From contig JAUKVZ010000007.1 in the NCBI GenBank assembly GCA_032355985.1, positions 62,001-126,000 on the forward strand: 64,000 nucleotides of DNA. Reading direction: 5' to 3'. The stretch's first letter is position 1, and every line of letters starts with the position of its first letter. Below the pieces are notes generated by a model. It was not told the origin of the DNA. It saw nothing but the letters and a program-made list of their open reading frames with translations, and made no database searches. This document shows, in pieces, positions 62,786 through 64,000 of the stretch. Made by a program: the position numbers and the translations under genes. Origin of the DNA: Sarcodiotheca gaudichaudii. Taxonomy: Eukaryota; Rhodophyta; Florideophyceae; Gigartinales; Solieriaceae.

Positions 62786-63754
62786 TCAATACACCTCGAG
62801 GAACACGCGCCGCGTCGGCTTCACCTGCTTGTGGATCATCTTTCGATTCCACGACGCCACATCTGAAAGCGCCTCAGGCTCACACTGCAGGTACTGCTCC
62901 AGATCCTCCCCGTCGAGGATCCGCGCCAGCTCCTGAAAGATCCCAAGCTCCATCCCCGCAAGCCCGCACGCATACACCAGCGCGCGATCGCTTTTGAGAA
63001 TGGGCACGAGCATCTCCCGCTCCGTCTCCAGCCGCGCCTGCACGTACATCGGCCCCTTCCCATCCGGCTGATTGTGCCGGCTCAGCGCCGTGATGTACGT
63101 GAAGTTCGTGTGCTTCGATTCCAGATCGCGGAAGAACTCGTCGTAGATCAGATCCGTCGCATAAGGCACGCCCATGATCAGCACGATGCGGCTCTGGCAT
63201 CCGCTGTTCAGCAGATCCAGCAGCATCCCGCGAAATGGCGCAATGCCCGTCCCCGTCGCGATGAACACGTAATCGTGTTCCTCCGGCGCCGCCGGGATCA
63301 GGAAGCGCTTCCCATTCGGGCCGCTCACCAGGATCTCGTCGCCTTCCTGCCGATCGCAGATGTAGTTGGAAGCCACGCCCAGAAAGAGCTCGTGATTCTC
63401 CCAGTGCTCATCAAGCACGCGCTTCACCGTCGTCGACACGACGCAGCCTTCGCCATCCTCGCCGGCCGTCGGCGCTGCGATCGAATACAGCCTCACCTTA
63501 TGCGGCTTGCCCTTGGCATCCTCACCCGGAGGAATCACACCAAAGGACTGCCCGGCGCGAAATGACTTCTCCAGCGGCGTGCCGGACACATCCACTTCGA
63601 CATGCCGCACGAACGAAGCCGCCTTGCGCCCGACGCATAACTCATTCTTCACGACCCGCCCGACCACCGGATCCGTCGGGCGAACGACGTGCATCTGCAC
63701 ATCTGGGTAGACGATGTCGCTTCCCGGGCTTCCCGCGCGCTCAGTGCTCGTCAT
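62786..63754 (-). CDS. Ferredoxin--NADP+ reductase, plant/cyanobacterial type
   Basis: 322 residues. ATG 63754 is chosen to avoid overlap with the upstream gene; the frame is open to 63835. FAD-binding motif RLYSIAAP (88-95), a second FAD segment CVVSTTVKRV, NADP-binding GTGIAPFRG (168-176), a Cys-Gly motif YACGLAGMELG, and the terminal VFLEVY, whose last Tyr stacks on the flavin in this class. It moves electrons between ferredoxin and NADP(H). Ferredoxin is not encoded nearby. Confidence 0.9.
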   Translation of the reverse strand: MTSTERAGSPGSDIVYPDVQMHVVRPTDPVVGRVVKNELCVGRKAASFVRHVEVDVSGTPLEKSFRAGQSFGVIPPGEDAKGKPHKVRLYSIAAPTAGEDGEGCVVSTTVKRVLDEHWENHELFLGVASNYICDRQEGDEILVSGPNGKRFLIPAAPEEHDYVFIATGTGIAPFRGMLLDLLNSGCQSRIVLIMGVPYATDLIYDEFFRDLESKHTNFTYITALSRHNQPDGKGPMYVQARLETEREMLVPILKSDRALVYACGLAGMELGIFQELARILDGEDLEQYLQCEPEALSDVASWNRKMIHKQVKPTRRVFLEVY

Positions 63755-63800
63755 GTGGTCGCCAGCCTTCGTCAGTCGTGGATCAGATGGAACGTTCCGC

Positions 63801-64000
63801 TCAGGTGTCCTGACCGCTCGCCGCATCAGCGTCATCAGCGGGCGGCGCCTCCTCCTGAAGCACCTCAGCCATCAGCGCCTGCACGTTCATCGCAAGCTCA
63901 TCCTCGCCCGCATTCGCAAGCGCTTCGCCAGCGCCGTTAAAGGCGTCCCGAACCATGTTCGTCGACATCGAAAGCGCCTGCGAGCGAGCCTCAAGCATGT
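63801..64000 (-). CDS. C-terminal part of an unrecognised protein, cut by window edge
   Basis: Open from the right edge to a stop at 63801, giving at least 65 residues. A Met codon at 63998 exists, but the true start may lie outside. The visible part is helical (LANAGEDELAMNVQALMAEV) and ends in an acidic Glu/Asp/Ala tail. It sits 46 bases upstream of the reductase on the same strand, so cotranscription is likely. No family recognised. Confidence 0.5.
   Translation of the reverse strand, partial: MLEARSQALSMSTNMVRDAFNGAGEALANAGEDELAMNVQALMAEVLQEEAPPADDADAASGQDT

Overview
The window is one 64 kb piece of a GC-rich bacterial chromosome. Its genes suggest a marine-type planctomycete close to class Phycisphaerae. 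The grounds are secreted proteins ending in PEP-CTERM-like tails (short Pro motif, hydrophobic helix, Arg cluster), a dockerin repeat in a secreted beta-helix protein, a lipid A acyltransferase-like protein, a large multi-PAS kinase, three SPFH proteins with ABC export genes, and several ribosomal proteins with extra domains or charged tails. The taxonomic call is inference; there is no 16S gene here. No prophage, insertion sequence, CRISPR array or tRNA gene was recognised.

Region 1-31 kb is a mosaic of single genes and small operons: a truncated mtnN, two secreted proteins, an acyl-CoA mutase catalytic subunit, a 1241-residue HWE-type sensor kinase, 3-hydroxybutyryl-CoA dehydrogenase, an aspartyl protease with a PDZ domain facing a PadR regulator across a dyad-bearing promoter, a zinc alcohol dehydrogenase, two tandem paralogous membrane-anchored proteins, thiolase, PrpD, two tandem paralogous membrane proteins, DinB, another PEP-CTERM protein, a PrpB-like lyase, a stand-alone MshEN-like domain, MoxR, MgtE, a coiled-coil/BRCT-like protein and an acyltransferase. 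Mutase, dehydrogenase, thiolase, PrpD and PrpB form a scattered short-chain acyl-CoA/propionate set. The mutase carries the Phe/Gln active-site pair of isobutyryl-CoA mutases, not the Tyr/Arg pair of methylmalonyl-CoA mutase.

Region 31-43 kb is a six-gene minus-strand operon: a seven-helix SPFH protein, HflC-like, a third SPFH protein, ABC ATPase with a long acidic tail, ABC-2 permease and a helical-repeat membrane protein. A related ABC-2 permease is divergent beside it. The combination looks like one membrane-microdomain/export system.

Region 43.5-61.2 kb holds pheS and then one long minus-strand ribosomal superoperon running rpsJ, rplC, rplD, rplW, rplB, rpsS, rplV, rpsC, rplP, rpmC, rpsQ, rplN, rplX, rplE, rpsN, rpsH, rplF, rplR, rpsE, rplO, secY, map, infA, rpmJ, rpsM, rpsK, rpoA, rplQ, closed by a strong terminator. 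rpmD and rpsD are absent from their usual places. Lineage oddities include an XRE-like helix-turn-helix domain fused to the front of L22, an insertion of about 55 residues in L17, a histone-like Lys tail on L24, loss of the zinc ligands in S14, a three-way-junction leader just upstream of the rpoA ribosome binding site, and a terminator-like hairpin directly after rpsJ.

The right end carries a secreted protein of unknown function, a plant-type ferredoxin-NADP reductase and the C-terminal end of an unrecognised gene.
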